64,000 nucleotides of DNA, from contig DF239087.1 of NCBI GenBank assembly GCA_000507305.1, positions 217,234 to 281,233 on the forward strand, given 5' to 3'. How positions within the stretch are numbered: the first letter of the stretch is position 1; each line of letters begins with the position of its first letter. The stretch comes from Breviolum minutum Mf 1.05b.01. Lineage: Eukaryota; Sar; Dinophyceae; Suessiales; Symbiodiniaceae. Both the position numbers and the translations under genes were made by a program. Shown piece after piece: positions 31,441 through 42,422 of the stretch. The notes under the pieces are model-generated. The model saw only the letters and a program-made list of their open reading frames with translations. It made no database searches and was not told where the DNA came from.

Positions 31441-32071
31441 CGTGAAAAATGCTGGTTGGAAGACGACTTTCCTTTGAAATGATCCCTTTTCAGGGTTTCC
31501 ATTCGTTCATTTTTTGGAGGGCTAAAAAAGAAAAGAAATCATTCCGTTCTGACCTGGACATTCTTTTTTCAAATGGTGAAAAATATCAAAATCCCAGTGA
31601 AGACCTAGAAAAATGTTTTTCATGTTTCAGCTTGTTTGGTAAATTGGTAGTTTGGATTCCTAGGATCATCTTCTGAAAGGGATTGTTACTGAGGAGAACC
31701 CCTAGTATCCCAAACCACAAACCAAATAAACCACCAATTTATCCATTAGTTCATTTGTTGAGGGAAGGAGAAAAAAAAACATCATCCCAACAAAGTACAC
31801 CCCGGAAATTTCAAATCTCGCCCCTTAAAAGAAATGATGCTTTGGAAGCACGATCCAGCTTTTGGGCCATTAAAAAGTTCCTTCGTTCGGGGGGATGGGC
31901 CCCCAGGTAGTACGTTAGGATCACCCCCATCTATAAATCTACCATGGAGTTCGGCCATTTGGAAGGATAACAACCCCAACCCCAGGAATTGGGGGACTAT
32001 CCAAACAACCATGATTCATGATGATTTTTGTCCACATATCAATGCCCCATCCTCCAAGATTGCAACCGCAC

Positions 32072-32135
32072 CTGCACATGACAGCACCAGTATAAATGCT
32101 AACGACCATCGCGGGCGCCCGCATGCAGATACCAT
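32072..32135 (-). CDS. Possible first exon with signal peptide or anchor
   Basis: ATG at 32135-32133 in the context ACCATGG, about ten bases after a TTAG. It encodes MVSACGRPRWSLAFILVLS then CA: a short basic start followed by a hydrophobic core, as in signal peptides. A donor GTGCGG follows at 32071. In dinoflagellates the AG just upstream could be a spliced-leader acceptor (inference). The continuing frame GAVAILEDGALI is also open. Confidence 0.4.
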
Positions 32136-32767
32136 GGTCCCACTAACGATGTTCGGTGTAGATTCCAGAATGATTCAAGGCCAAAAGAGGGGTGAATAAA
32201 AGAGTAGGGAATCCCTGCAAAGATGCAGGAAACAAGGAAAGTTCAAAAAAAGGTTGCTGAAATCAGGTTCCTTTCATGTAAGATGTATAAGCTACTTCTA
32301 AGGGTATTTTTCTGGTGTAACTTGGATTATGATTCTACTTAAAGAGATTTGAGCCACTTGCAACAAGGAATTGATTCATCCAACTTCTTGTGACAGAGAT
32401 TGGATGATTTTTATGTGGCGGATTTCGTAGAGAAACGCACCAACAAGAAAAAGAGAGGCTGTGAAAATTCCCCGATTGATGCTGGTGCTTTCGAATTCAA
32501 AATCAGGTGCACACAAAAGATGGACAAGGTAAATTAAATCATCAGGAAGGTTGGCAAAAACAAGTCTCAACAAAGAACAAGCGACTCATTGAATCAACGT
32601 GAACCTCCTACATAACAGCATCAGAAAAACCATGCTCGTGAGGGTGCAATCATGCTGAGGATTTTTTTTGCATGCGTTTAACCGTTGGGGTTTATGCAAA
32701 CATGTGGATGGGTGTTTGCAAACAAATGCCCATCTTGGGCGCCAGGATGCAAAAATCATACCAAGTT

Positions 32768-32822
32768 CATTGAGCCCTGTCACATCATCTCTTCTGTCGC
32801 TTGAAACCCCCAAAATGCCTGC
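32768..32822 (-). CDS. Short coding exon
   Basis: Acceptor GTGCCGCAG, frame ILGVSSDRRDDVTGLNEL, donor GTATGA. The same frame is open upstream (RGLSIGAICAAG). Confidence 0.5.
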
Positions 32823-32999
32823 GGCACAGATCGCTCCGATCGAGAGACCCCGGGTCAGTCACAAACAACCACGACTTCACCAGTACTTGGAGGATCATTC
32901 CAGTTAGTAAGTGGTTAGTAACACCCATTGTTTATCCATTTAGACCATTTGGAAAGGGAACAACCCGACTTAGAGGACTTATTAGACCATAGTCGCTAA

Positions 33000-33130
33000 C
33001 TAGTTGCAACTACGGCATGATCCTCCAAGATCCGGGGCTGTTTCAACAACAGCCTAGCCAGTTTTGGTAAAACCAGCCCTACGGCCGTAGCGGCAAGTTT
33101 CATAACCGATAAGCGGGAAAGGGCGAACAA
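33000..33130 (-). CDS. Coding exon, possible N-terminal
   Basis: The minus strand reads LFLFALSRLSV, then MKLAATAVGLVLPKLARLL (ATG at 33103-33101) and LKQPRILEDHAVVATS. It may be an N-terminal hydrophobic leader or an amphipathic helix. A GAG|GATCAT (GA donor) or stop-ending boundary is possible. Confidence 0.45.
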
Positions 33131-33198
33131 AAAAAGTTGCCCCTGGTACAAGGTGGGCCCCCCCAGATCCAGTGAAAAAAACGGGGAACCCAACATGG

Positions 33199-33290
33199 GG
33201 ATTCCTAGAAATGGCCGAAAATCAATGGGGGTAACTGGGGTTATAACTTAATTATAGGGGTTAGGACCCCATTGATTACTGGTAGGGGCC
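33199..33290. mobile_element. Family J repeat
   Basis: CCTAGAAATGGCCGAAAATC and GGGGTAACTGGGGTTATAAC pair with TTATAGGGGTTAGGACCCC. Related to 21306-21425. Confidence 0.55.
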
Positions 33291-33659
33291 CAACCTTGTA
33301 GGAAATCTATCATCCTTTTCTGGGTGGGACACTTTCCTCTGGGAAAAAAAACACAGCACCTCAACAGCTTCTGGAAAGTTTTGCATCTCTACCTTGCAAA
33401 CTGTGGATTTTGTTTCAAGCAAAAGCAAAGATTTGATGGTTATGAGGCAACCAAATTTTCATATGTTAGGAGTGTAGGAGGTGTTGGTTGCGCCAACAAA
33501 AAAGTAGAAAAAAATTGCTGAAACAATAGTTGAATCACATGAATTTCAGGGATCGGATTATTCCATATGATGACCTGGATTTTAAACAAACCACTAAAAA
33601 AAATCCACGTCCCAAGTCACGGTGCATGCTGGGAAAAAAGAAAATTGGGACTGGAAAAC

Positions 33660-33779
33660 CTCACCTCCGACAGGTGGAAAATAATGGAATCCATGGACTG
33701 AAATGAGTCGATGTATGGATCTTATTAAAAATGGGGGATATTCCATCATTGCTATGTTAGTTTTTTTACCAAAGGGTAC
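33660..33779. mobile_element. Family C element supplying a splice donor
   Basis: On the minus strand it starts GTACCCTTTGGTAAAAAAAC then TAACATAGC, directly after the codon GAA of the exon at 33780-33897. Its far end is eroded. Confidence 0.65.
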
Positions 33780-33897
33780 TTCACAAGTAGTCGTTTCCCA
33801 ATGATAATCATGTGGTCCCCCTAATCTATTCAGAAACCTATTCCATATTCTCAAGCCTTCCCTGAGAAAACCAGCATTGGAGCTGCTACGGCGGAAC
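33780..33897 (-). CDS. Coding exon ending at a family C element
   Basis: The minus strand reads FRRSSSNAGFLREGLRIWN then RFLNRLGGPHDYHWETTTCE and stops exactly at GTACCC, the first bases of the adjacent element. Highly basic in the first half. Family unknown. Confidence 0.55.
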
Positions 33898-33949
33898 ACC
33901 CAAAGAAAGCCACCAAGTCAAACCATGAGGAGTTTCTCTTAATGGAAAC

Positions 33950-34100
33950 AAAAGAGCCACGAAAAAAAATCCCTTACTACTTTCCATTATACTGGTTGGT
34001 TAATAGGGATCCTTATATTGGCTTATTAAAATCCCCATATAATTGCGTAGTATAATCCCCTACATAACCTAACCAACCAGGGTTTTTTTCATTGCTCAAA
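33950..34100. mobile_element. Family E MITE
   Basis: AGAGCCACGAAAAAAAATCC at the left; TTTTTTCATTGCTCA at the right; core TAATAGGGATCCTTATATTG. Confidence 0.9.
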
Positions 34101-35154
34101 AAGATCCCTTGACCATGCCATGCTTGATTTCTTGAGACTGATGGAAGATGGGCCCAGTCACGCCAGTCACTGGAAATTACTGGTAACTCGGAAAGAAACT
34201 GGGAATGGATATTGATATGTACTTGGTACTGGATTTCAGATATTGGTGAACATACAAATTTACAAATGCAGGTTCTGCATCTCTATACTTATGAAAGTAG
34301 CCTCCAGTACTTATACCACCCCCGATTACAGATACCCATTACGCAGGATCAAATGCACGGAATGAGTGCTTTTAATCAAACACCAGATTTTTGAGATGCG
34401 AAGCAAGCAGTCTGCCCAAAGCTTTATTCGGAGTCCCTAGACATGATCACCAAATATGTAAACCCTGAAAACATGTAAAGCCATTGGATATGGACATTCA
34501 TGGCTAAAAAGGCCCAAACAAAAACCTAAACCGATGCCTTGAAAAACCAATGCTTCTTATTAACACAAGTTTAGGGTAGCTAACAACGGGGAATCTCTTG
34601 CAAGTTTCCCAATCGCTCAAGGAAGTGGGCCTTTTGAAATTAGGGAAGGTGTGCAATTTCCTGGATTTAATTTCCAAGCAACAAAAAGGCGTCTTCAGCA
34701 ATGCTTGAAAATTGCGGCATCTCCCACAAAAATCTGAGCACACATAGAAGAACTTCGCTTTCCAACGAATTTTGTATATATATATATATATTACAAAAAT
34801 GGGAGCATCATCTCAACCAAAGTTGGGTCAAACTAGAAGACTTGCCACGCTTTGAAAACTTCAATAGAGGATCACAAAAAAAATGGCTGGCTGGAATTCC
34901 CCCCTTTACCAACAAGAAACCAAAATCTCAAAACGTGGATTTTGCTGGGATTCGCTTTGTGAGATTAGTTTCCCCCGGAACTCCCCCGCGAGTTCCAGGG
35001 CTGAACTCTTGGAAAACAAACCTCCCAAGTCTTGCTGGCTTTTGGTGGGTCACATTTCTTGGGAAAACTGTCGGAAAAAAAATGGATGACTTGTCAGGAT
35101 CTGAGGGTTCAAAATTTGAATATGGAAGAACAGCCCAATGGTCTTACTAAAGTT

Positions 35155-35235
35155 GATGCTTCAGAAATCCGACAAACCTGTTGAGGTTGGTAATTTAATC
35201 CCATTATTTACAAGGTTTATACCCAGGTTGTGAAT
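35155..35235. mobile_element. Family A MITE, 3'-truncated
   Basis: GTTGATGCTTCAGAAATCCG at the left plus the core GGTTGGTAATTTAATCCCAT. The right arm is lost, ending about 12 bases before the donor of the microexon at 35247. Confidence 0.7.
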
Positions 35236-35246
35236 GCCGGACCCAC

Positions 35247-35285
35247 CTCACTCTCCGACTCGCTGTCCGACAGGTCCGAGAGATC
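35247..35285 (-). CDS. 39-nt acidic microexon
   Basis: Acceptor AAACGGTCAG at 35287-35286 after a pyrimidine-rich stretch, donor GTGGGT at 35246. It encodes DLSDLSDSESESE, 13 residues, phase 0 at both ends. Serine followed by acidic residues suggests casein kinase 2 sites (family knowledge). Confidence 0.65.
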
Positions 35286-35889
35286 CTGACCGTTTGAAAG
35301 GGAGGAAGGAAAAGTGAAGGTTTTGGTCCAAAGGAAGAGGTGTTGTTTTGCAACGAAAGTTTAAAGAAACCTCAAGATGGTTTTGGGTTTGAAGGAAGCT
35401 TTTTATGTATAAATAGATTGGACAAATACGCTCAAAAAAACATGCAGTATGTCATCCTGAAAGAGTCAAGATGCTGTCGTGTGGTGATTTTTGGTAGCTC
35501 GTTTTTTCTAAAGTCCTGGATCCATCCAAAGTGAAAAGGTTTGGGATGGTGCCATGGTGAACCATGAAGTGCAAAAACATGCTTAAAAAAATGGGGGGAG
35601 AGGCACATGATTCATCCATTGAAAAGCTCAAGAAATTGATAGGTAGATTTGGAGATTTCCAGAAATTCCTTTAAAAAAGTCTCAGCCATCAAACAAGATG
35701 ATCCAAAATGGTTTTGGATGATAAAACCAGAAATATGCAAAAAAAGACAAGCTTCAAACTTGTGGTACCTGTGTAAACCCAAAAAGAAACAAAAGAAAAT
35801 GATGAGAAAGGGATCTATGGATGATCCCCAAGCTTTGAGAAAATGCTTCATCTCATAGGCAGGCTAAATTGATCTACAGATGAAAGAAT

Positions 35890-36125
35890 AAGATGCAGCT
35901 TGGATCCAACATAGAAACCTTTTTGGGTTGATTGACCCCTGGAGGTGCAATCATCCGCAATAACATTGCATGTTTTTGTAGTTGATCCCAAGCAAACCTA
36001 AAGGAATGCCGATGCTGAAGGAGGAGCATCTGGGTGTGAAAAAATGTCCCACGGAATTTTGCGTGTGACAACTCCCTCACCTCCCACGGTTTCAGGTGAA
36101 GTTTTCCTTCTTCAGGACCCAAAAA
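35890..36125 (-). CDS. Possible coding exon
   Basis: A minus-strand frame of about 80 residues: PEEGKLHLKPWEVRELSHAK, FRGTFFHTQMLLLQHRHSF, RFAWDQLQKHAMLLRMI, APPGVNQPKKVSMLDPSC. Other frames are broken. No family recognised. Confidence 0.5.
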
Positions 36126-36511
36126 GAGGACCGCCTGGCGAGAAAATGAAGGGCTGTAAAAAATTCCAACGAAGATCTGTTTTTCTTGATACTACCATAG
36201 ATCATGGTATGTCTTTATACATATATATATATATACATATATGCGTGTGTGTATATACATCTTGTATATAGACATTAGACATAGATATATATTTATGTAT
36301 ATGCATATAGATATAGATTGCTATGTATTGTAGTATATAATGGAGATAGTAGTTTAGATAATTGGGTGTGGAGAGATATTTTTGATGAGGACCAAAATGT
36401 GGCGGTCACTGCTCTCTGAACAAAAACGGAAACCTTTGATTTTGATTCAGAGTAATCGAGCTAAAGTAGTTGAATTCAAATATTCTTAAAAGCTTCAAGA
36501 ATAAAGCGACT

Positions 36512-36602
36512 ATTTGGTGGTTTAAACCCATCTGATCGTCAACTTGGATCATTTTCCCGGGTAGGGGAGAAAATAAAAAATCTTTGAAACCACCACCTAG
36601 GT
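36512..36602. mobile_element. Family H MITE
   Basis: TATTTGGTGGTTTAAACCCA at the left; TTTGAAACCACCACCTAG at the right. Confidence 0.85.
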
Positions 36603-36709
36603 GATTCCCAAATCCGAGCCACACCCTTTTGCGGGAAGAAAGCAACCCTGAAGTTCAGAAGTAATCTTAATCATACCCTTGTTGGGTGGTCATTTGACCT
36701 GTTCAAACG

Positions 36710-36920
36710 AGTGGCGCATCAACAGTGAAGTGGCCAGGCATTTTGGGAGGGATCTGAAAAAGTAGCCCTTTGAACTTGTATTCCCCCCCCGTTGTCGACT
36801 TTATCCGGCCCCCCTGTATCTTTGCAGCCCCTGAATCAAATTCGGCGAGGCCAAGGCCCAAAATTGATGGGCTGTTCATGGCTGCACCAAAGCGACTGGT
36901 GACTTTTCGGACCACCAAAT
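36710..36920 (-). CDS. Coding exon, unrecognised
   Basis: The minus strand reads VVRKVTSRFGAAMNSPSIL, GLGLAEFDSGAAKIQGGRI, KSTTGGEYKFKGLLFQIPP, KMPGHFTVDAPL. The even amino-acid mix and varied codons support coding. The likely acceptor is CTGAAGAG before ATTTGG. The exon may end earlier than 36710. Confidence 0.55.
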
Positions 36921-37149
36921 CTCTTCAGATTCGTTGAGAATCCCAAAAATATTCCAGTTACGTTCTTCAAATCTTGGAACCTGAAGTTTTTCGTTCCGCT
37001 TTTTCCGTGATTCTGGAAGCAAAGTTGAGCATTTGAGCCACTAAAAAGCAAGGGTTGAATGGTACAGCAGCTGATGTATAGGTGGTGCTAAAGACTGCAT
37101 CCGTTGCATTATGATCACCTATTTGCCAAAGCCAGAATATGTATACTAA

Positions 37150-37305
37150 GTGTCTATGTATATATCGTCCCCCTCCTTCTCCTGCATCCGGATAGTAGAG
37201 GGTTTCCATGAACTGTAGTAACAAAGCTCCCAAACCTTCCCTTGACGGCACCATAAATCTGCTTCGTGAGAGAAGGCCAAACCACTGGCAGCAGTCTTCC
37301 TTGCA
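37150..37305 (-). CDS. Coding exon, two possible frames
   Basis: Acceptor after nine T: CCCATGCAAG. One frame reads TAASGLAFSHEADLWCRQGK then VWELCYYSSWKPSTIRM; another EDCCQWFGLLSRSRFMVPSR then EGLGALLLQFMETLYYPD. Both are protein-like and the frame cannot be chosen by eye. Confidence 0.5.
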
Positions 37306-37551
37306 TGGGGTTGACCCGGCGATGAAAAAAAAAGCTTGATGTATCCATTTTGGCACTCGATTTTTTCTACAAGTGTCCCCGCCAAAATTAAATTACAGAT
37401 TTTCAGGGTCCATATGTTCAGCTCCTTTCTAACTTGAAAGTAAACCTACCCTTTCGATCCTGTTCAAATTATATGTACATATCATCGTTTTGACTCAAAT
37501 TCAACATCAAAAGAACAGCTTGACATAACACAGATGTTTCCTGCTCCTGTT

Positions 37552-37662
37552 TTACCCCATTTCATCCTTTTCAGTGAATCTTTCTGACGTGTTCTCCATC
37601 CAAACGAAACTGACCAAAGTCAGGCGCACCTCGTTCAAGTCTGGACTCGTACAGGTCCTACC
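37552..37662 (-). CDS. Probable C-terminal exon
   Basis: Acceptor TTTTCCTACAG, then AGRTCTSPDLNEVRLTLVSF, VWMENTSERFTEKDEMG and TAA at 37552. A donor-like GAG|GTGCGC lies inside, so it may be shorter. Confidence 0.5.
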   Translation of the reverse strand, partial: GRTCTSPDLNEVRLTLVSFVWMENTSERFTEKDEMG

Positions 37663-37739
37663 TGCCTGTAGGAAAAGTGGAGGAAACATCCAGCTTTTCC
37701 AAATGACGCCACCATGAGCAGCATTCAAAAATTCCACCA

Positions 37740-37862
37740 AAATACTCGGACTGGTTCATTAGGGATAGTTTTTAATGGCTTAGTGTACATGTCCATAGAA
37801 CTGGATAGTACCAATCCCCTATACAAACCAACCAACCAATCGTTTTTTGTGCTCACTGCTCA
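37740..37862. mobile_element. Family E MITE, diverged
   Basis: CATTAGGGATAGTTTTTAAT, ACTGGATAGTACCAATCCCC and a GTTTTTTGTGCTCACTGCTCA end match family E. Confidence 0.6.
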
Positions 37863-38459
37863 AATATCCCAAATTGAAGCGACAACATACTTTTAGCCAA
37901 TAGTTCGTTTTCTGGCTAAGATTGGTGTTTGACTTTATTCTAGGCATATGTCTAACCGATGATTCCTTTTCAAAAGGAGTATGTAAACCAGAAGAACCAA
38001 CTATATAATCATTTAAATAAGTTGATACTTCGACCCGAAAGGGTTTACTTCAACCCAATTTACGGGTCCAAACAAAAGATGTTACAAAGAATCAAAACCT
38101 CCCGGTCCAGGTCACGAAAAAAATCCAACCAAAAATTGTGGAACAACGAACTCACCGACCGAGTCTTTCAAGCTTCAAAGTTCAACACTCTGGGGTGAAA
38201 TTGGTCCAGATTCGTCCCAGAGATGAAAAAAAAACCTCCCGCAAAAAAAAAAAAAGATCAGCAAGTTTATGGTCCCAAAAAGGCCTATTTTCCGCCACCT
38301 TGCCTCCCTTTTGGTTTCAATTTCCCTTAACGAGTAACAGCGGTTTAAGTTGGAACCATGGAAATTATTGACATTGAAAATCGAAGCATTTGGCGAGACA
38401 GGGAGGCAAGGAACTTGCGAAGATTCAATCAACACGGGTAAAAATGCTTACAAATAAAT

Positions 38460-39140
38460 TTCCGATTGGCAAAGCGAACCATGTTTAACATGTTGCAAAA
38501 ATCATGCAAGACATCCTAATAAACATGTTGGCTGCATCAGTTTAGATGATGTTAACAAAGCCCTCAAAATAAGGACTGCTTTTAGGGATTATCATAATAA
38601 TAAGTTAACAATATATGTTTCTTTCATAAAAAGCTATCGATTGTATTTTTTGAGCGTTTATTTCAAAAAAGTAGAAATTAATGAATAATGACATGTATCT
38701 ATTGTTTTAAGTTTTCATTGCAATAATGACAATGAGTTCACTGTACCTAAAGTAGATACAATAGAAACAACCGAAAATTCTATGAATTGTGGATAGAAAA
38801 TATGCAATAAGAATACAAATGATTTTGAATGTTATGTATTGGGTTGTCCCGGCTCCCAGTAACAGTGGCAAATCAAGGTTTATAGGGATCCACTTCTAAA
38901 AATAGAGTAATCCTGGTGGTGACTGTTACTGGGTAGGGGACAATCCAGGTTATGTATTACATAGTATAACAGAATATAAAGTTTTAGAATTCTGGGAAAT
39001 ATGTATATATACTTATAATAGTTCACCAACCTAGATTTCCCTGAAATAAGGCCATTTGTTGGGGGGTTCCCCTACTACCTTACCATTTGGGGTGAGGTAG
39101 TGTGAGGTCGCTATAATTTGCCCGGATAAAAATATATATA
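38460..39140. other. AT-rich non-coding stretch with a family K element
   Basis: No exon is visible. A family K element lies at 38848-38953. At 39058-39120 GGTTCCCCTACTACCTTACC and GAGGTCGCTATAATTTG match the duplicated region near 1190-1250, so this is another copy of an unnamed repeat. Confidence 0.6.
38848..38953. mobile_element. Family K MITE
   Basis: GGTTGTCCCGGCTCCCAGTA at the left pairs with TACTGGGTAGGGGACAATCC at the right; core CAAATCAAGGTTTATAGGG. Copies at 49918-50030 and 55046-55160. Confidence 0.8.
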
Positions 39141-39559
39141 TATATGCATTAATGATATCACAACACCTGCAAAATATTATCATGATGAAAATACAAGTAC
39201 AAACTACATCTCAATTTTGGAATAAACGAATGTATGGTATCTTTGTTAAATCAGAAAATATTAGTAATAATATCATATGTATGGCAAATTTTGAAAACAA
39301 AAATCATAACTTCGTTCATATGATATTGAATAAAGCAACGTGCAAAAAGTTGTCATCATGATGTATTTAATAATTTCCAAAAAAGTAATCGAAATATGCT
39401 TACCAGGTGATTCAAGCCGCGACCTTTTCATCCCCAAACGTTGGAGGTCACGAAAAACCCCTTAAAAGGGTCACGTGAACTCACCATCTCAAAAAGATCA
39501 CGATCGCAGAATTGCCAGGTAATTATTTCGTAAACAAATCCATTTCTGCCGCGAAAATG

Positions 39560-39690
39560 TCACCCCATCACCGCCCGTCGACGGTTCAGATGTGTTTTTT
39601 TTTGCCGGCGAGAGGTTTTTTTGCCACCCATCCGAGGCCACGATACACATCCGCCATTTAGACCTATGAAATTTACGCCCAGAGAGATGT
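39560..39690 (-). CDS. Possible coding exon, frame unresolved
   Basis: Open minus-strand frames: SKWRMCIVASDGWQKNLSPA and GVNFIGLNGGCVSWPRMGGK. Confidence 0.35.
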
Positions 39691-39869
39691 AAGAACTTAT
39701 TGGAACCCACAAAAAACAGATCAGCGGGGGGAATTAGATGTAAATATATTATATATATATATATATTATTTTTTTTTAGTAAAAAAATAATTATATTATA
39801 TATATATATATATACTGGAACTGGGAATGATTTCTGAACACTTCGTTTTTGAATATTTTTGAAGTACTA

Positions 39870-40020
39870 TTTCACAGGCCCCGGCAAAGTTCACTGGGAG
39901 GGAGGGAGATTTCCTCGTGCCTCGAATTTTGATGAGTGGCAGCAACCCCATTTGGGGTGCTCGACACTCTGTTTTTTTTGCTTCGGGGTTAAACGGTGCC
40001 TGGTCGACATGAGTTGTTGT
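39870..40020 (-). CDS. Possible coding exon
   Basis: The minus strand reads DQAPFNPEAKKTECRAPQM then GLLPLIKIRGTRKSPSLPVN. A possible acceptor is CATGTCGACCAG. Confidence 0.4.
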
Positions 40021-40381
40021 TGATGCTTGGTTTACCCCAGCTTGGTACACGAAAAAGGCATCCATTTTTCAAGTGGTGTTTTTCAGTTTGGATTTACAAA
40101 CTTCAACAACAATCCCACACCAAGAAGTTTGCCAATTCAAAACAGACTACTGAAGAAAAGATACCCGAGTCTCATGGTATGGGAAGCCTGCCCAAGCCAG
40201 CTATCTTGAAACAGTATCACCTTGCATGCTCCCAGTGAAATCCACCATAATTATCGGAGGATTGAAGGTTCAGGTCACTCCTATGCAGCTGCATGGAGGA
40301 TTTTTGCTTCCCCTTCAAAATCTGATTTTTCCACCGGGATTTTACGGTCGGGTCAGACATTGGAAAAAACCAACCCAAACA

Positions 40382-40505
40382 ATGTGGTATTATGTATGTC
40401 GCAAATCACTCAAAAATTACCTTAGATTTGTATTTTATGTCGCAAATCACTCAAAAATTACCATATAGATTTGCATTTTATGTCGCAAATCACTCAAAAT
40501 CACCA
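40382..40505. repeat. Three ~45-bp tandem repeats
   Basis: Three units of TATGTCGCAAATCACTCAAA followed by AATTACCATATAGATTTGCA-like DNA, with small differences. Confidence 0.95.
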
Positions 40506-41058
40506 TAAATTTGTATTGGTTGATTCCCCCCCGAAAAAAACTGGATAATTTGAAGACCCCCTGTTTTATGGTTCGTTACATTCTGAACATGTCTTGCCGA
40601 GCAAAAAGAACGGGCGATCGGTCGCAAAAAATGACTACGAAGAGACACCCCCTAAACCCCGAGGCCAAGGCCAATGGTAGTCAGCGAAAGATAATTCTCT
40701 TTCACTCGCATTTTTCGCGTCCGAACCTTTTTTGGTTCGGATTTTTTGACATCGCGGGCTTGGAGACATGAAAAACATGTTGCATCCATCTTCCACATCG
40801 CTGGATGCAACCCGGGAGTAGGGGGATTGAGGGATGTACCCACATGAAATATGCTCGTTGGCAGGGAAATTTCACTATATAATTCATAAGCACATCATGA
40901 AATAAGTCTAGAATTCTTCAGTTCGCTTCTAAATCTTTCACCAAAACAACAAAAAAAAACTCGTATCATCGAAACTACCAACCACCAAAACGGGTTCACT
41001 TTCCCCCCACAAAAAAAGAAATCCACCTCCACCCGGGCTGGTTCCGAACGTCGTTTTT

Positions 41059-41223
41059 TTAGAGCTCTTCTTTCACGATGTTCCACTGCTCCATCAATGC
41101 ACTGAGGGAGTCGACGGTGTCCTTGGATCGCCGATGTAGTTGTTCTTCCCTCACTCGGTGTCGCTGCATGCTTTCCTGGAAATCCATCAGCAAGTCCTCC
41201 GGATGTTTCGCTGATTTGGTGCG
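41059..41223 (-). CDS. C-terminal exon, coiled-coil-like
   Basis: Acceptor TTTTTCCCAG at 41225-41224, phase 0, 55 codons, ending GAG CTC TAA at 41061-41059. It reads RTKSAKHPEDLLMDFQESMQ, RHRVREEQLHRRSKDTVD, SLSALMEQWNIVKEEL. Charged and helical, probably coiled coil. It closes a minus-strand gene whose upstream exons are probably at 42520-42823 and 43484-43605. No family recognised. The intron before it starts with a family M repeat. Confidence 0.8.
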   Translation of the reverse strand, partial: RTKSAKHPEDLLMDFQESMQRHRVREEQLHRRSKDTVDSLSALMEQWNIVKEEL

Positions 41224-41257
41224 CTGGGAAAAACCTACCCCCCACGGCTAGACGTAC

Positions 41258-41385
41258 CCCCCACCCCTTTTAAATACATCCAGTAATAAAGGGTTTTAAT
41301 AAGGCCTTATTAGGGGAAACCAATGCTTAACAAGCACTTATTCTAATAAGACCTTATTTCTGGGGGGAGGGTACGTTGGGGGGGT
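41258..41385. mobile_element. Family M repeat
   Basis: GTACCCCCCACCCCTTTTAA at the left; GGGGGGAGGGTACGTTGGGG at the right; inner AATAAGGCCTTATTAGG / CTAATAAGACCTTATTTC. Related pieces at 47810-47893 and 51045-51145. Confidence 0.75.
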
Positions 41386-42172
41386 GGTTGGTTGATTAGC
41401 CATAAACTTGGGGGGGTTCATTTGCATTTGTTAGGATTTCATGGGTTGTGATTTGCTTGGGAAAAAGGTCAATTGAAAACATGTGGCAACAGCAACCAAC
41501 CTTTAAGGTACTTTTCTTAGAGAAGATTACATAAACGTATGTTTTTGAAAAAAAACAGGAAAGAGTAAAGAGTGAGGGAAAAACAACACAAATGTCGCGC
41601 ATGCAAGAAATGGCTCAATCCAAAAAGGATGTGAATTTATGAAACTCCAAGCCCGTCACCCCAAAGCACACCACACCAAGAAGTTTCGAGCGTTTCCACT
41701 GTTGTCGCTTCAAAGCTTCAAAGCTCAGTAAATTATGTACCCTCCGATGGTAGTGAAACAAGAACATAAAGGAAACAATTCTTGGAGGGATCCATTCAAC
41801 CATGTCCATTGATGCTTCTGGAAAAATATTTTTGAAAAGTCACACCCATCTCAATTATGTAAGCCAAAATTTGGAAACTATTTGTACGTCTACAATTTGA
41901 AAGTTACTTGCAATCTGTATTATATACTGGATCTACCCCCCACCCAGGATGCGTCACCACCATGATGACATTTTTAGGATAGGGATTCCGAACTAAACCT
42001 CTGCCACGAGCCACGAGCCAGCATCCAAATTATGTTAGACTTGAAGGCCTCCCCCAAGTTACCCAGCTACCCAAACGCTGTGAGTCCTGAAATCTTGTCC
42101 CAGCATCCTGAGAGCATAAGCGACAGACTCCAGAAGAGTTGTTTTTGGAAAATTGTGAAGATGAACTTCCAC

Positions 42173-42173
42173 T

Positions 42174-42248
<75 letters not shown>

Positions 42249-42310
42249 GGCAGCAGCAGCAAAAGCAGAAGCAACAGAAGCAACAACGACGACGACGACG
42301 ACGACGACCA
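42173..42310. repeat. (TCA)n then (CAG/AAGCAA) and (ACG)n triplet tract
   Basis: About 24 TCA triplets, an imperfect CAG/CAA part and about ten ACG triplets. It reads as poly-Ser, poly-His or poly-Ile on plus and poly-Asp or poly-Met on minus. The flanks are open on both strands, with RRRFEECFDLSPGMTSNDLL on plus and RDFDLISDFFNRRSFDVIPG on minus, so it may be a coding homopolymer or an intronic microsatellite. Confidence 0.9.
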
Positions 42311-42422
42311 TAAGAATGCCCAGGCGTCGCTTTGAAGAGTGTTTTGACTTGAGCCCAGGGATGACATCGAACGATCTCCTGTTGAAAAAGTCGCTGATTA
42401 AATCAAAATCTCGTGAAAGAAG

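Noticed and set aside
34701-35150. 149-residue plus-strand frame
   Set aside because: It contains a (TA)n run and both strands are open; no splice or homology support.
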